Shown here: in pieces, positions 1-8,752 of the stretch
How the letters are laid out: each line of letters opens with the position of its first letter
How positions within the stretch are numbered: position 1 is the stretch's first letter
Origin: Caldilinea sp. CFX5
GTDB lineage: Bacteria; Chloroflexota; Anaerolineae; Caldilineales; Caldilineaceae
Reading direction: 5' to 3'
DNA: 53,827 nt
NCBI GenBank assembly: GCA_021405325.1
Contig: QWII01000141.1
Location: 1 to 53,827 of the forward strand
Notes under the pieces: model-generated
What the model saw: the letters and a program-made list of their open reading frames with translations, nothing else
Databases searched by the model: none
Told to the model about the DNA's origin: nothing
Position numbers and translations under genes: made by a program

Positions 1-49
1 CTTGGAGCCCGTCGATTACGAGCATTTCTGTGGATTGAAGGAGGAAAGC

Positions 50-352
50 ATGGTCAAGGTCCATCACCAGACAACGGATCAGATTGTGGCCTGGCGCGTG
101 CGCGATGCGTTGGCGGCCCACCCACTCCTGGGTGGCGCAACGGCCCAAATTCATATTATTGCCGGTTATGAAGAAGTAATCCTGCTCGGCTGGGCGGTTG
201 ATGAAGCGGTGATGCAACTGGCGTTGCGGCTCACGCAGCGCGTGGCCGGCAAGCGCAGCGTCCAGGGCGAGCTACAACTCTGCCGCCAAGCCGCTAACAG
301 AGCGCTGACAAAGCGCATATTTGATGATAACAAGTCACATGCGCTCAGCTAA
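50..352 (+). CDS. BON-domain protein
   Basis: A 100-residue protein that is essentially one BON domain (about residues 8-80 of this start): an amphipathic helix with DQIVAWRVRDAL, then a strand/turn with the central glycine (IIAGYEEVILLGW) and a second helix (AVMQLALRLTQRVAG). BON domains are known from osmotic-shock and phospholipid- or envelope-associated proteins; here the exact role is unknown. The ATG at 50 is preferred over the in-frame TTG at 2 because an AGGAGGAA ribosome site lies just upstream (39-46). No signal peptide is visible, so it is probably cytoplasmic. It precedes hsp20 on the same strand but a long hairpin separates them, so co-transcription is doubtful. Confidence 0.75.
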   Translation: MVKVHHQTTDQIVAWRVRDALAAHPLLGGATAQIHIIAGYEEVILLGWAVDEAVMQLALRLTQRVAGKRSVQGELQLCRQAANRALTKRIFDDNKSHALS

Positions 353-393
353 CAGAAGGGCGCTAGACTATAGAACCATAAGCGCTTGCACAA

Positions 394-462
394 GCGGTGG
401 TTCGTTGCTTAGCTCGTTGGTTTCGACAAGCTCAACCAACGAGCTAAGCAACGAACCACCGC
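394..462. repeat. Long intergenic inverted repeat, TTCGACAAGCTCA loop
   Basis: Two perfectly complementary 29-base arms (394-422 and 434-462) enclose an 11-base loop, TCGACAAGCTC. The same central sequence sits in the loop of another hairpin at 27406-27448 whose arms are unrelated. No T-run follows the arms, so it is not a classic terminator; it could still act as a folded mRNA 3' end or be a small mobile palindrome. Confidence 0.85.
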
Positions 463-509
463 TGAGCCAACCGACTAACTAACAAATGAACGGAAAGGGT
501 TAAAAGTAT

Positions 510-983
510 ATGCGAAACCAACCATACAACACCATGTTACGTGACTTTGCGACCATTGCCAATGCCATGAATCGCGCCTTTGAGCGCCCCTATGACTATG
601 CGCGCAACGGCGGCCACAACAGGGCCAATGGCGCCACTGATGCGAATGGGAGCAAAGCCGCCGTCCAGATGCGCTTACCCTTGGATGTTGTTGGCACGGA
701 AGAGGCGTTTGTCCTGACGGCCTATCTGCCCGGCGTCAACCCGGAGCAGGTGGAGATTACCTTCGAGGGTGAAGAGTTAAGCATTCGGGGCGAATTCCCG
801 CAAACCCAAGGCGAGTTCCTCAAGCGTGAACTCTATCATGGCCCCTTTGAGCGCCGGTTGACCTTCAATGTGCCGGTCAATGCTGACGCCATTGAAGCCA
901 GCTATGAACAAGGTGTGTTGACGTTGCGCGTACCCAAGGCCGAAGTGGCCCGACCCAAACAGATTAAAGTCGTCGCGCGGTAA
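510..983 (+). CDS. Hsp20 family small heat shock protein
   Basis: A 157-residue small heat shock protein, an ATP-independent holdase that forms oligomers and keeps unfolded proteins soluble in the cytoplasm. The alpha-crystallin domain spans about residues 52-148 (PLDVVGTEEAFVLTAYLPGV onward), with the family's signature A-x-x-x-x-GVLTL near residues 133-141. The C-terminal tail carries an I-x-V motif (QIKVV) of the kind that docks neighbouring dimers. The N-terminal 50 residues are Asn/Gly/Ala rich and typical in being variable. Start at the ATG with a GGAAAGGG site about 12 bases upstream. A rho-independent terminator follows at 1068, so the gene ends its transcript. Family assignment is secure. 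Confidence 0.95.
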   Translation: MRNQPYNTMLRDFATIANAMNRAFERPYDYARNGGHNRANGATDANGSKAAVQMRLPLDVVGTEEAFVLTAYLPGVNPEQVEITFEGEELSIRGEFPQTQGEFLKRELYHGPFERRLTFNVPVNADAIEASYEQGVLTLRVPKAEVARPKQIKVVAR

Positions 984-1067
984 AAGTCGGGGCGCGGATG
1001 TTGCTTGCGCGGATCACTCACTACCAGAAAAATGACTCGCGTCGCCTGAATCCGCGTCTGCCCCTGG

Positions 1068-1097
1068 CGCCGCTCCAACATGGAGCGGCGTTTTTTA
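1068..1097 (+). terminator. Rho-independent terminator of hsp20
   Basis: A perfect 10-bp stem (CGCCGCTCCA at 1068-1077 with 1081-1090), a 3-base loop, then six Ts. It lies 85 bases after the hsp20 stop. The opposite strand has no T-run, so it acts for the plus strand only. Confidence 0.9.
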
Positions 1098-1108
1098 TTG
1101 TTTACGCT

Positions 1109-1678
1109 TCATGCGCCAATCGGGTTAGCCAGCAGGGCAAGGGCCGGCCGGTCTGCCCGCCGTTGCGCTTCCTGTTCGCTAACCGGCAGCGATGTAGGCG
1201 TGGCATTCGTTTCCGTTGATGCCCGCCCTTCGCTTACGGCAAACCATTGTTCAAGCCGCTGGGCGCGGGCCGCTTCGCGATTGAGCAGAAATTGCACCAA
1301 CCCCGGATCTTGATAACGGGCCAGCAAGGCGGCATGACGTTGGCGGAGCAGCGCTTCATAGTCATCTGCGCTAAGGTAGCCGCGCGCCGGGAAAGGTGCG
1401 CTGATCACTTCGTGATCAGCTCGTCCACGATGCCGGCGGTGGCGCCAAAACAAATAGAGCAGGTCAATCACAACGACGGCGCAAACCGTCCACCAGGTCG
1501 CCGGCTCTAGCGCAGCGGTTGGGAGGGGAAACCCTGCCCAGTGCCGGAAGGGAGCACCAATGTCTTGCCCAAGCCCATGTAACTGAATTGGACGGGTCAG
1601 CACTGGCCCAAGCAGGACTACACAACCAAAGGCGGCGCCACTACCCGCCAGGAACAAAAGCAATTTCTGCCATTTCAT
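1109..1678 (-). CDS. Small membrane protein of unknown function
   Basis: A 189-residue protein I do not recognise. It begins with a hydrophobic helix (residues 5-24, LLLFLAGSGAAFGCVVLLGP), has a periplasmic or external stretch of about 35 residues, then a second helix (WWTVCAVVVIDLLYLFW) followed by an Arg/His-rich cytoplasmic segment and a mostly helical, charged C-terminal half. The hairpin topology with a helical tail suggests a small inner-membrane protein. The start at 1678 is chosen because GGAAGA lies six bases upstream and the hydrophobic segment then sits at the N terminus; a longer reading frame to 1828 adds 50 residues without a ribosome site. It is convergent with hsp20. Confidence 0.6.
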   Translation of the reverse strand: MKWQKLLLFLAGSGAAFGCVVLLGPVLTRPIQLHGLGQDIGAPFRHWAGFPLPTAALEPATWWTVCAVVVIDLLYLFWRHRRHRGRADHEVISAPFPARGYLSADDYEALLRQRHAALLARYQDPGLVQFLLNREAARAQRLEQWFAVSEGRASTETNATPTSLPVSEQEAQRRADRPALALLANPIGA

Positions 1679-1880
1679 ACGTTTCTTCCAATCAAATGCC
1701 GTAGGAAAACTGTTGTAGGCTATGGTGTATGGTGCGGTTATCATAGTAATCGCAAATTGGCGGCAGATCCTTTGCTCACAAAGCTTACAATTTAGCAACC
1801 AGGCCAACGCTATGGGTCCTTCACTCATTGCTTAGGCAATTGTAAGCTTATCAAGGCGGAGAAGAGGTGCTATGTCCAGT

Positions 1881-1925
1881 AAAAGAAAACCCCTGGCTTG
1901 ACTGGTATACCAGTCAAGCCAGGGG
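1881..1925 (-). terminator. Terminator of tRNA-Pro, 36-bp perfect palindrome
   Basis: A gapless palindrome (1890-1907 paired with 1908-1925, centre GGTATACC) 18 bases beyond the 3' end of the tRNA. On the minus strand it is followed by TTTTCTTTT, so it works as an intrinsic terminator for the tRNA transcript. Confidence 0.85.
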
Positions 1926-1943
1926 CAATCCCTGTCATCTAAG

Positions 1944-2017
1944 TCGGGGAGAGAGGACTTGAACCTCCGACCTCTTCGTCCCGAACGAAGCACGCTACCA
2001 AGCTGCGCTACTCCCCG
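1944..2017 (-). tRNA. tRNA-Pro (anticodon CGG)
   Basis: On the minus strand the sequence folds into a full cloverleaf of 74 bases: acceptor CGGGGAG pairing with CTCCCCG, a D-arm with AGCTTGGTAG, an anticodon stem CTTCG/CGAAG with loop TTCGGGA (anticodon CGG, reads CCG), and a T-arm with GGTTCAAGTCC. The discriminator is A. The 3' CCA is not encoded. A near-consensus promoter lies 50 bases upstream and a terminator follows. Confidence 0.95.
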
Positions 2018-2067
2018 AATTTAATCGCTAGATAGTCAAGCGAACGCTTCTACCTAAGCACGCCGAC

Positions 2068-2097
2068 ATCATAGCACGAAGGGCGGGGGATTGTCAA
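2068..2097 (-). promoter_or_regulatory. Sigma-70 type promoter of tRNA-Pro
   Basis: Minus strand TTGACA (2092-2097), 18-base spacer, TATGAT (2068-2073). It sits about 50 bases upstream of the tRNA 5' end. Confidence 0.8.
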
Positions 2098-2130
2098 AGT
2101 GTCAAGTGACTGCTTGACATTATTCTGTTG

Positions 2131-2232
2131 GGTTCAATAAGGGTTGCAAGAAGCTACTGACCCGATAGCGGTTGCCGCCGCTGATGTTCGGGCTTCTATT
2201 GGATGCCGGATCTTTGCAACCCAGATTGAACC
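2131..2232. repeat. Structured inverted repeat with GGTTCAAT ends
   Basis: Outer arms GGTTCAAT-x2-GGGTTGCAA (2131-2149) pair with their near-complement at 2213-2232. Inside, further complementary blocks (AGAAGC/GCTTCT, CCCGA/TCGGG, AGCGG/CCGCT) would give one long branched stem. A shorter element at 10352-10402 has the same GGTTCAAT termini. The rest of the 2018-2385 gap shows a purine/pyrimidine tract (2233-2275) and AT-rich DNA before the NACHT gene, with no clear ORF. Confidence 0.6.
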
Positions 2233-2385
2233 TTTCTTTTGTTTCCCTCTCCTTTCAAGAGAAAGACCAAGATAATTGTAAGTTAAGCGCGCTTATTGTA
2301 AGTACATATTTTTATGTCAGTAATGGTATTATGATCTAAAACTGCCATCGCTATAGTTTTGCGAGGATTACGATTTCGCCCATTT

Positions 2386-4563
2386 ATGAATACACTTATG
2401 ATCCCCGAAACAGACACCAACCACATCAATACGGCTGGCGGCGCTGCTGTCGGCGGCAATGTTGACGCTGGCGGCGCTTTCATTGGACGCGATCAGAACA
2501 TTCAGGGCGATGTCGTCAAAGGCAACAAGATCGTCATCCACGCCGCCGCACCCTCCTCCATACAGCCAGAGCAACCAGCCCATCTTTCTCCACGGTGGCG
2601 GCGCGCCATCACCAGGAATACCATCCTCTTTGGCATTATCACGTTTTTCGCTGCGATTTTTACCAACATCGCCACTGGTGTTTTGCCGAAAAGCTGGGAA
2701 GACGATCGTTGGATCGCCTGGCCTCTGGCTGTCTTGCTCAACGGCATCTCGATCTGGCGCACCCTTCGCCAATCGTCGTTGGATGATCAAGCGACGCCGG
2801 CGCCCCGATCCGTTGACCAGCGTAATCGCCAGGCGATGCTGAAACAAGTCCGGCTCGACTGGATCGATGGCGTGTTGCGCAAATCGCTCTACCAAGAGGC
2901 GTTGATCGCGCTTGGGTTAGAGGAGCGACCTGACGCCATTGCACGTCCATGGGATGCCCAGGTGCAGCGGCCGAATCAACAGCCGCAGCCGTTGCCCGTC
3001 GGTACGAAGATCGGTGCGGTGTTTGATCAAGTTGGCGGCTCACTGCTGATTCTTGGCGCGCCAGGTGCGGGGAAGACAACCATGTTACTCCAATTGACCC
3101 GTGAGTTACTCGACCGGGCGGAACAGGAGGAAAGGCAACCGCTGCCGGTGGTCTTCAACCTGTCCGCTTGGGCGACCAACCGGCAGCCGCTCACGGAATG
3201 GTTGGTCGAAGAGCTAAAGAGCAAATACCATATTTCCCACAAGGTTGCCCAAAGTTGGGTGGACAACGAGCAGATCCTCCCGCTGCTGGACGGGCTGGAT
3301 GAAGTCGCCGCCGCCGATCGCACCGCCTGTGTTGCGGCAATCAACACCTTTCACCATGCCCACCATCTCAGTGGCGTCGTTGTGTGCAGCCGGATCGCTG
3401 ACTACGAACTGTTGACAACGAAATTGCATTTACAGGCCGCCGTGCTGGTGCAGCCATTGACCAGGCAACAGGCGGATGAACATTTGAAGGCATTGGGCCA
3501 ACCGTTAGCCGGGGTACGCGCCGCATTGCGTGATGATCCAAGCCTGTGGGCGTTAGTCGAAACGCCGTTGTGGTTGAGCATTGTCATGCTGGCCTACCAA
3601 GGGATCTCCCCCCAAAAATTGCGCGCCGCCACGTCACCAGAAGCAAGGCGCAGGGAGATCCTAACCGCTTATATCCAGGCGATGTTCAGACGCCGGGGGC
3701 AAGCGCAACCGTACAACCAAGCGCAAACGATTTCCTGGCTCGCTTGGCTGGCTGGGCAGATGGTACAGCGTTCGCAATCGCTCTTTCTGATCGAGCGGCT
3801 ACAGCCGGATTGGTTGCGCAATCGGCGACAAGTATACCTGTACCGGCTGATTTTTGGGCTGATTTTCGGGCTGATTTTCGGGCTGATTTTCGGGCTGGTT
3901 GTCGGGCTGCTTGGCGGGCTGGTTGTCGGGCTGCTTGGCGGGCTGGTTTTCGGGCTGGTTTTCGGGCTGCTTGGCGGGCTGGGGGGCGAGCTAGATGATA
4001 AGATTCAACCAGATGAAGTTTTGAATTTCTCATGGAAAAATGGGCTGGTTGTCGGGCTGGTTGTCGGGCTGGTTGTCGGGCTGGTTGGTGGGCTGCTTTT
4101 CGGGCTGGTTGGTGGGCTGGTTTTCGGACTGCTTGTTGGGTTGCTTGGCAGTAGTCGATCAACGGAGGTAGTGATAAAGAAGCTGCCTAACCAAGGAATT
4201 AGGCAATCGCTTAAAAATGGGCTGGTTAGTGGGCTGGTTGTCGGGCTGGTTTTCGGGCTGGTTAGTGGGCTGGTTTTCGGGCTGGTTAGCGGGCTGGTTA
4301 GCGGGCTGGTTGGTGGGCTGCTTTTCGGGCTGCTTGGCGGGCTGGGTACCTGTATTCAGCATTTTGTGCTGCGGTGGCTGCTTTTTGGTGACAGGTGTAT
4401 CCCTTGGAATTATGCCCGCTTCCTCGATCATTGTGTTGATCGCATCTTTCTGCGACGTGTCGGTGGCGGCTACATCTTCATCCATCGCCTTGTCATGGAG
4501 CATTTTGCCGGTTTGACGGATGCGGACATCAAGCGCATCACCGGCGGCGGCCAATCCGATTGA
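2386..4563 (+). CDS. NACHT NTPase with Gly-Leu membrane repeats
   Basis: A 725-residue signalling NTPase of the NACHT/STAND kind. Counted from the ATG at 2386: an N-terminal Gly-rich segment (residues 14-50, [19 protein letters not shown]...) seen in bacterial conflict-type proteins; two hydrophobic helices (about 78-122); Walker [10 protein letters not shown] (224-232); Walker [10 protein letters not shown] (298-306); arginine-containing sensor VVVCSR (331-336). The C-terminal half has three blocks of tandem [12 protein letters not shown] tetrapeptides (about 490-530, 558-592, 610-655), each encoded by 12-bp DNA repeats, then a conserved tail with [43 protein letters not shown] proteins of this kind are thought to act in stress, immunity or cell-death signalling; that role here is inferred. 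The start is uncertain: an in-frame TTG at 2359 and ATG at 2398 also exist and none has a good ribosome site. Confidence 0.85.
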   Translation: MNTLMIPETDTNHINTAGGAAVGGNVDAGGAFIGRDQNIQGDVVKGNKIVIHAAAPSSIQPEQPAHLSPRWRRAITRNTILFGIITFFAAIFTNIATGVLPKSWEDDRWIAWPLAVLLNGISIWRTLRQSSLDDQATPAPRSVDQRNRQAMLKQVRLDWIDGVLRKSLYQEALIALGLEERPDAIARPWDAQVQRPNQQPQPLPVGTKIGAVFDQVGGSLLILGAPGAGKTTMLLQLTRELLDRAEQEERQPLPVVFNLSAWATNRQPLTEWLVEELKSKYHISHKVAQSWVDNEQILPLLDGLDEVAAADRTACVAAINTFHHAHHLSGVVVCSRIADYELLTTKLHLQAAVLVQPLTRQQADEHLKALGQPLAGVRAALRDDPSLWALVETPLWLSIVMLAYQGISPQKLRAATSPEARRREILTAYIQAMFRRRGQAQPYNQAQTISWLAWLAGQMVQRSQSLFLIERLQPDWLRNRRQVYLYRLIFGLIFGLIFGLIFGLVVGLLGGLVVGLLGGLVFGLVFGLLGGLGGELDDKIQPDEVLNFSWKNGLVVGLVVGLVVGLVGGLLFGLVGGLVFGLLVGLLGSSRSTEVVIKKLPNQGIRQSLKNGLVSGLVVGLVFGLVSGLVFGLVSGLVSGLVGGLLFGLLGGLGTCIQHFVLRWLLFGDRCIPWNYARFLDHCVDRIFLRRVGGGYIFIHRLVMEHFAGLTDADIKRITGGGQSD

Positions 4564-4671
4564 GCTAGCGCTGCCGGCGCTTCATCCAAGCGCGATGCGA
4601 CGATCCTGTCAAGCGTGCAACCATTGCCGCACGCAAATAGAAGGGCAGCGCCACCCTGGCTATGCCAACCC

Positions 4672-5280
4672 TTAGTTGCCTGTGGGCGTCGGCAGGAGCG
4701 AGGTGGCCGCGGTTTGCGTTGCGGTAGGGGCAGCGACCAGTGTGGCGACCGGCAGCGGCGTAGGTTCTTCGCCGATGACCGGCAAACCGACGGCCACGCG
4801 ATCGACCAGGAACGCCGCGATCCAAGCGCCGCTTTGCAACTGGAGCCAATCGCCGGCCGGATTGCGACCAACAACCGGGAGCGCTTGACCCGCTTGCACG
4901 GTTCCCACCAGGGTAAAGGTTGTCCCTGGTCCGCTGCGCAAGTTGGCGTTTCGCTTGGCGAAGGCCGGCGCCTCCGCCAGGCGAAACGCCACTACGCGAC
5001 TTTCGGCGGTTGCGGCGACGAGAAACTTGGCAATCCATTCGCCGGTGCTGAGTTGATACCACTCGCCGGCGTAATCAGTCACTGTGACCAATTGCCCGGC
5101 TCTGGCCCTACCAATAATCGCGTAAGTAAGGCCAGGGCCAAAACGTAGATTAGCCTCCTGCAAGACGACGGCATCAATGGTCAGGCGAACTTGCGCCATA
5201 CTGGGCCGCAGGTTCAAAGTGCCGCCCAACCCCAACAGGATGATCAACAACCAAAGCCGCCGGCGGGTTTGCTCCCTCAT
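4672..5280 (-). CDS. Secreted protein with two bacterial SH3 domains
   Basis: A 202-residue exported protein. After MREQTRRR a hydrophobic helix ([16 protein letters not shown]) ends in a plausible signal-peptidase site (SMA-QV). Two SH3b domains follow, each with the LRFGPG or LRSGPG hallmark and a W-Y/L-QL...GxWIA(K/A)FLV ending: roughly residues 40-85 and 110-155. The tail is Pro/Thr rich ([17 protein letters not shown]), like a wall- or surface-linker. SH3b modules usually bind cell-wall or polysaccharide ligands. The ATG at 5280 is chosen over 5295 because AAAGGA sits eight bases before it. It is convergent with the NACHT gene, with no obvious functional link. Confidence 0.8.
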   Translation of the reverse strand: MREQTRRRLWLLIILLGLGGTLNLRPSMAQVRLTIDAVVLQEANLRFGPGLTYAIIGRARAGQLVTVTDYAGEWYQLSTGEWIAKFLVAATAESRVVAFRLAEAPAFAKRNANLRSGPGTTFTLVGTVQAGQALPVVGRNPAGDWLQLQSGAWIAAFLVDRVAVGLPVIGEEPTPLPVATLVAAPTATQTAATSLLPTPTGN

Positions 5281-5971
5281 CGCGAATCCTTTCATCGACA
5301 GCGCGCTCGCCCGGTGTGACCCTTGAAGACTACCCCGCCGGCCGGTGCGCCGCTACTGCGTTATTCTAATCCTTGCTTGCCGTTTGCCTCGAAGAGCAAG
5401 CCGCAATCGCCTTTATTATTCCAAATGGCTTTGCCGCGGCCAAACCTGTAATCGTGTGCGCGCATTCTTGCACGCGCACGCAACTCATTTTTGACATCCC
5501 GCACCAACCATGTTATCATGGAGTCACGCCAGGATCAACGTTGCGGCTAATTACCGCTTCGGGGGAACGTTGATTCTGGCTATTTTTATTGGCTCCGTCC
5601 AGCGGTTCCTTAGTCGCTTGACAACGCCATTGTGATCCTACATTACCAGCCGTAAGACAAAGAGCAGGACAACCGCTTTTCAATAAATCCTACGTTTTTC
5701 CAGTAATTCCCCTATCATATTTCTACTGCCTCCCTACGCACTTTTCCTACTATCTCTCGTCCGTCACCTGACGTACCCCTTCCGTCAATATTTTATCCGT
5801 CCGTCGAACGTTATTTGTCCAACGATCTCTTTTGTTTTTCCCTACAATCAACCTGGGTGTTACGGCACGCACACCCCACTGATTACGACGGCGCCGGCAT
5901 AGAGCCGGTGGCCGGATCTGGCGTCGGCAGCGGCGCAAGCGTCATTGTAGAAAGAGAGAGAGAAGTAACCG
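5281..5971. other. Long intergenic gap
   Basis: About 690 bases with no convincing gene. It holds the hairpin at 5528-5580, a small GC-rich inverted repeat near 5457-5480, and a pyrimidine-rich stretch (5690-5850) leading up to the next gene. A TTGACA at 5618-5623 has only a weak -10 partner (CATTAC), so I do not call a promoter. Confidence 0.4.
5528..5580 (+). repeat. Hairpin with T-rich tail upstream of the secreted protein
   Basis: Arms GCCAGGATCAACGTT (5528-5542) and 5566-5580 pair over 15 positions with one G-T wobble. A small inner stem GCGG/CCGC lies in the loop, and TATTTTTATT follows. It looks like a terminator or attenuator; there is no nearby plus-strand gene ahead of it. Confidence 0.55.
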
Positions 5972-7150
5972 ATGAACACAACCAGATCATTGGACAAGTG
6001 CGAGGAACTAGGAACGGATCATCAACATGGTCCGCTGCAACGCCCCAAGGTTGCATGGGGGCCGCTGGTCTTCACCCTGATCTTCTTTTTGGCCGTGAGT
6101 GCGCTGATCGTTTCATCGCCCCAAGCCGCCAGCGCACAAGGGACTGTGCCGCCCGGCACCATTCCCCCCGGCACCATCCCGCCGACGGCGGTCATCTATC
6201 TGGGCTTTAAAAGCAGCGACGAAATCGAATTTGGCAACAGCACGATCCCCGACTTTCGCTACAAGAATGAAGACATTGTCGCCTACACCCCGGCCACCCA
6301 GGCGTTCTCGCTCTTCTTTGACGGGTCGGCGTGTGGGCTGGCCGATGCCAATCTGGATGATTTTGCCATTACCGACGATGGCACGCTCCTCTTCACGCTG
6401 CGTTCCAAGTTCACCATCCCCGGCTTGGGCGAGGTGGATGATTCGGATGTGGTGAGCTACACCGCCGGCGCCGGCGTCTGCGGCGCCTTCGGTATCCGGC
6501 TCCGGGGCGCCGATGTGGGGTTGACCAAGGGTTCGGAAGATATTGACGCGTTGGGGCTGGCCGCCGACGGCAGCTTGCTCATCAGCACCATCGGCACGGC
6601 CAAAGTTCCCAGCAGCGGCGGTGAGTTAGTCATCAAAGATCGCGACTTGATCAAGCTCGACGAGGCCACCGGGCTTTGGTCGCTCTACTTTGATGGCGAT
6701 GATGTCGGGCTGACCCACAGCAGCGAAGACATCCGCAGCGTCTGGGAAGATCCCAACCTGGATGCGCAAAACCATCGCCAGCTCTACCTGACCCTGAGCG
6801 GCAACTTTTCGGTCAGCAGCATCAACCAAGGTAACGGTGACAAGAATGACATTGAAGGTTGCACCTTGCTCCAGAGCGGGGAAGAGACCCAATGTTCGTT
6901 CTTCAAATTGCTCGACGGTGAGACGGTCGGCATTGAAAACCAGCTTGATGGGCTGGCTATCCTCGGCGATCCGACGGTGGTAGGCAGCGCAGTGACCGGG
7001 CTGGGTAGCGGTGACATCGCCGAAGCAGCGGAAGCAGCCTATGACGCCGCCGACTATGCCGAAGCGCTGGCCGAAGGCGACGAAGGCGTGACCACCGATG
7101 ACTTCATTGAGGTGGTGACGCGGATCTTTGTGCCTTTTGCGCAACGGTAA
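5972..7150 (+). CDS. Secreted repeat protein, possible beta-propeller
   Basis: A 392-residue protein with a long N-terminal region, a hydrophobic export helix (residues 31-48, PLVFTLIFFLAVSALIVS) and a signal-peptidase-like site ASAQG. A short GTVPPGTIPPGTIPP linker precedes the mature domain. The body has recurring units with the pattern DG(S/D)xxGL...DIDAL or DIRSV...DGxLLxSxxG (about 112-140, 180-208, 240-285, 315-335), which suggests a blade-type beta-propeller or related repeat fold, Asp-rich and probably calcium-binding. The C terminus is Ala/Glu rich and acidic. I do not recognise a named family. GAGAGAGAAG precedes the ATG. A strong terminator follows at 7187, so it is likely a single-gene unit. 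Confidence 0.7.
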   Translation: MNTTRSLDKCEELGTDHQHGPLQRPKVAWGPLVFTLIFFLAVSALIVSSPQAASAQGTVPPGTIPPGTIPPTAVIYLGFKSSDEIEFGNSTIPDFRYKNEDIVAYTPATQAFSLFFDGSACGLADANLDDFAITDDGTLLFTLRSKFTIPGLGEVDDSDVVSYTAGAGVCGAFGIRLRGADVGLTKGSEDIDALGLAADGSLLISTIGTAKVPSSGGELVIKDRDLIKLDEATGLWSLYFDGDDVGLTHSSEDIRSVWEDPNLDAQNHRQLYLTLSGNFSVSSINQGNGDKNDIEGCTLLQSGEETQCSFFKLLDGETVGIENQLDGLAILGDPTVVGSAVTGLGSGDIAEAAEAAYDAADYAEALAEGDEGVTTDDFIEVVTRIFVPFAQR

Positions 7151-7186
7151 AAGCAACGGCAGTTGATGAGAGTTGGTTATTTATTT

Positions 7187-7239
7187 CGGTAACGAGGAGT
7201 TCGCACGTGGGCGTGCGAACTCCTCGTTACCGGTTTTAT
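7187..7239 (+). terminator. Terminator hairpin after the secreted repeat protein
   Basis: Perfect 20-bp stem (7187-7206 with 7213-7232), six-base loop, then GTTTTATT. The arms read CGGTAACGAGGAGTTCGCAC. Confidence 0.8.
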
Positions 7240-7240
7240 T

Positions 7241-7292
7241 GAAGCCGCCTCAGCGGCTAGATGAACATGACCCCAGCCGCTGAGGCGGCTTC
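7241..7292. repeat. 18-bp inverted repeat AGCCGCTGAGGCGGCT type
   Basis: Arms 7241-7258 and 7275-7292 are perfect complements over 18 bases with a 16-base loop. It sits only eight bases after the previous hairpin and just upstream of the promoter of the next gene. Confidence 0.7.
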
Positions 7293-7350
7293 TCGCTGTT
7301 TGCGGGGGGATTGCTTCCCTCTATCATCCTCCGCGCCCCCGCTCCATTGG

Positions 7351-7379
7351 TTGACGCATCGCCTTCCTCTTGGTATGAT
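7351..7379 (+). promoter_or_regulatory. Sigma-70 type promoter of the dehydratase gene
   Basis: TTGACG (7351-7356), 17-base spacer, TATGAT (7374-7379), about 50 bases ahead of the start codon at 7435. This supports starting the gene at 7435 and not further upstream. Confidence 0.75.
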
Positions 7380-7434
7380 CAGAGCGCGTTTTCCTGTCCC
7401 CATCTCATTACCACAAACCAAGAGGAAGCAACTC

Positions 7435-8619
7435 ATGAAAATTACCAACATCCGCTCGTGGGTGGTCAAAGTGCCGTGGGATCACAATCCCGGCGCCGGC
7501 GTGGTGCGCGACCCCGGCACGCGTGTCTTTATCTTTGTCCAGGTGGAGACCGATGCCGGCATTACCGGCTGGGGGGAGATCACCACCTACCCTGGCCCTG
7601 TCGCCAACCGGGCGGTCGCCGCCTATGTTGACCAGATCGGCGCCTGGCTCAAGGGCGAAGATCCGGCCAACATCGAAGCGATCTGGCACAAAACCTTCCG
7701 CGCCATGACCTATGTCGGCACGCGCGGCGCCACCACGGCGGCGATCAGCGCCATCGACATTGCGCTTTGGGACATTCGGGGTAAAGTGTTGGGTCTGCCC
7801 ATCTACCAACTGATGGGTGGCCCGGTGCGCGACCGCATTCCGCTCTACTGTCATCCCTACAAACCGACCTCGCCGGAGACCATTACGGCCAGCGCCAAAG
7901 AGATCGCTGCGTCCGGTTTCAAAGCGTTCAAGATGGACCCGATGATCCACAACCTACGCAGCGGTAATGCCGGCTATCTGGATGGTGACCTGCCCGCCGA
8001 TGTAGAAGCCAAAGCGTTGGAGATTTTGGCCGCGGCGCGGGAAGCGGTCGGGCCGGCGATGGAGATTCTGATCGACGCCCACGGGCTGTACAATGTCCCC
8101 TCTGCTGTACGCTTGGCGAACAAGATGGCGGCCTATAATATCTTCTGGTTTGAAGAGCCGGTGCCGCCCGAAAGTTGGAAGGCGCTCAAACAGGTGCGCG
8201 AACAGGTGAATGTTTCGCTCTGCACCGGCGAACGGCTCCATACGCGCTGGGAGTTTGTCCCCATTTTCGAGGAAGGGCTGGCCGATTTTGTCATGCCTGA
8301 TGTGACCTGGACGGGCGGCATCTCTGAACTCAAGAAGATTGCGACGATGGCCGAAGCTTACTACATCCCCATCTCGCCCCATGACGCCAGCGGGCCGGTC
8401 AATGTGGTGGCCGGCGCTCAGGTGATGATGACCGTGCCCAACTTCTACAAGCTGGAAGTCCACCGCTATGACCTTTCCGGTTACAACCTGCTCATCGACC
8501 AGCCGCTGGATGTGCGTGAAGGCTGTCTTCACCTGACCGATCGACCGGGGCTGGGCATTGAGATGAATCTGGACACCCTGCGCACCTACGAAACCAGCGC
8601 TGAAGATTCAGCCAATTAG
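7435..8619 (+). CDS. Enolase-superfamily sugar-acid dehydratase (mandelate racemase/galactonate dehydratase type)
   Basis: A 394-residue cytoplasmic Mg2+ enzyme of the enolase superfamily, which abstracts a proton alpha to a carboxylate. The N-terminal capping domain covers about residues 1-125, the barrel follows. Visible active-site elements: Lys in GFKAFKMD (163 and 166), metal ligands Asp214 (IDAHG), Glu240 (WFEEP) and Glu266 (TGERL), Asp289 and His316 (SPHD) as the base dyad. The DAHG and SPHDASGP motifs point to the galactonate/mannonate dehydratase side of the family, so a sugar acid is the likely substrate; which one cannot be told. AGAGGAAG lies seven bases upstream of the ATG. The neighbouring GH32 and M81 genes suggest a catabolic locus. 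Confidence 0.9.
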   Translation: MKITNIRSWVVKVPWDHNPGAGVVRDPGTRVFIFVQVETDAGITGWGEITTYPGPVANRAVAAYVDQIGAWLKGEDPANIEAIWHKTFRAMTYVGTRGATTAAISAIDIALWDIRGKVLGLPIYQLMGGPVRDRIPLYCHPYKPTSPETITASAKEIAASGFKAFKMDPMIHNLRSGNAGYLDGDLPADVEAKALEILAAAREAVGPAMEILIDAHGLYNVPSAVRLANKMAAYNIFWFEEPVPPESWKALKQVREQVNVSLCTGERLHTRWEFVPIFEEGLADFVMPDVTWTGGISELKKIATMAEAYYIPISPHDASGPVNVVAGAQVMMTVPNFYKLEVHRYDLSGYNLLIDQPLDVREGCLHLTDRPGLGIEMNLDTLRTYETSAEDSAN

Positions 8620-8746
8620 TACGACAATGTTACAGTAGACCCAGACCGCCGGGAGGTGGCTCGAAGATGGCTTGAATTTCAGCCTCATTTCCGGCCACCT
8701 CCCGGCGGTCTGGCGGCGATCAATTAGCGAATGTAACATTGTCGTA
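8620..8746. repeat. Nested double inverted repeat
   Basis: Outer arms of 15 bases (TACGACAATGTTACA, 8620-8634, with 8732-8746) enclose a second, independent hairpin with perfect 20-base arms (8641-8660 with 8694-8713, CCAGACCGCCGGGAGGTGGC). The outer arm starts at the base after the TAG of the dehydratase gene. CAATTAG occurs directly at 8613-8619 and 8721-8727. Confidence 0.8.
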
Positions 8747-8752
8747 GTAGTT

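Noticed and set aside
2..49. Longer BON protein starting at TTG 2
   Set aside because: The ATG at 50 has a strong AGGAGGAA site and the added residues match nothing.
3546..4516. Arg/Ala- and Gly/Trp-rich frames in the 12-bp repeats of the NACHT gene
   Set aside because: Alternate-frame readings of the GL-repeat DNA; the NACHT frame is the only one with domains.
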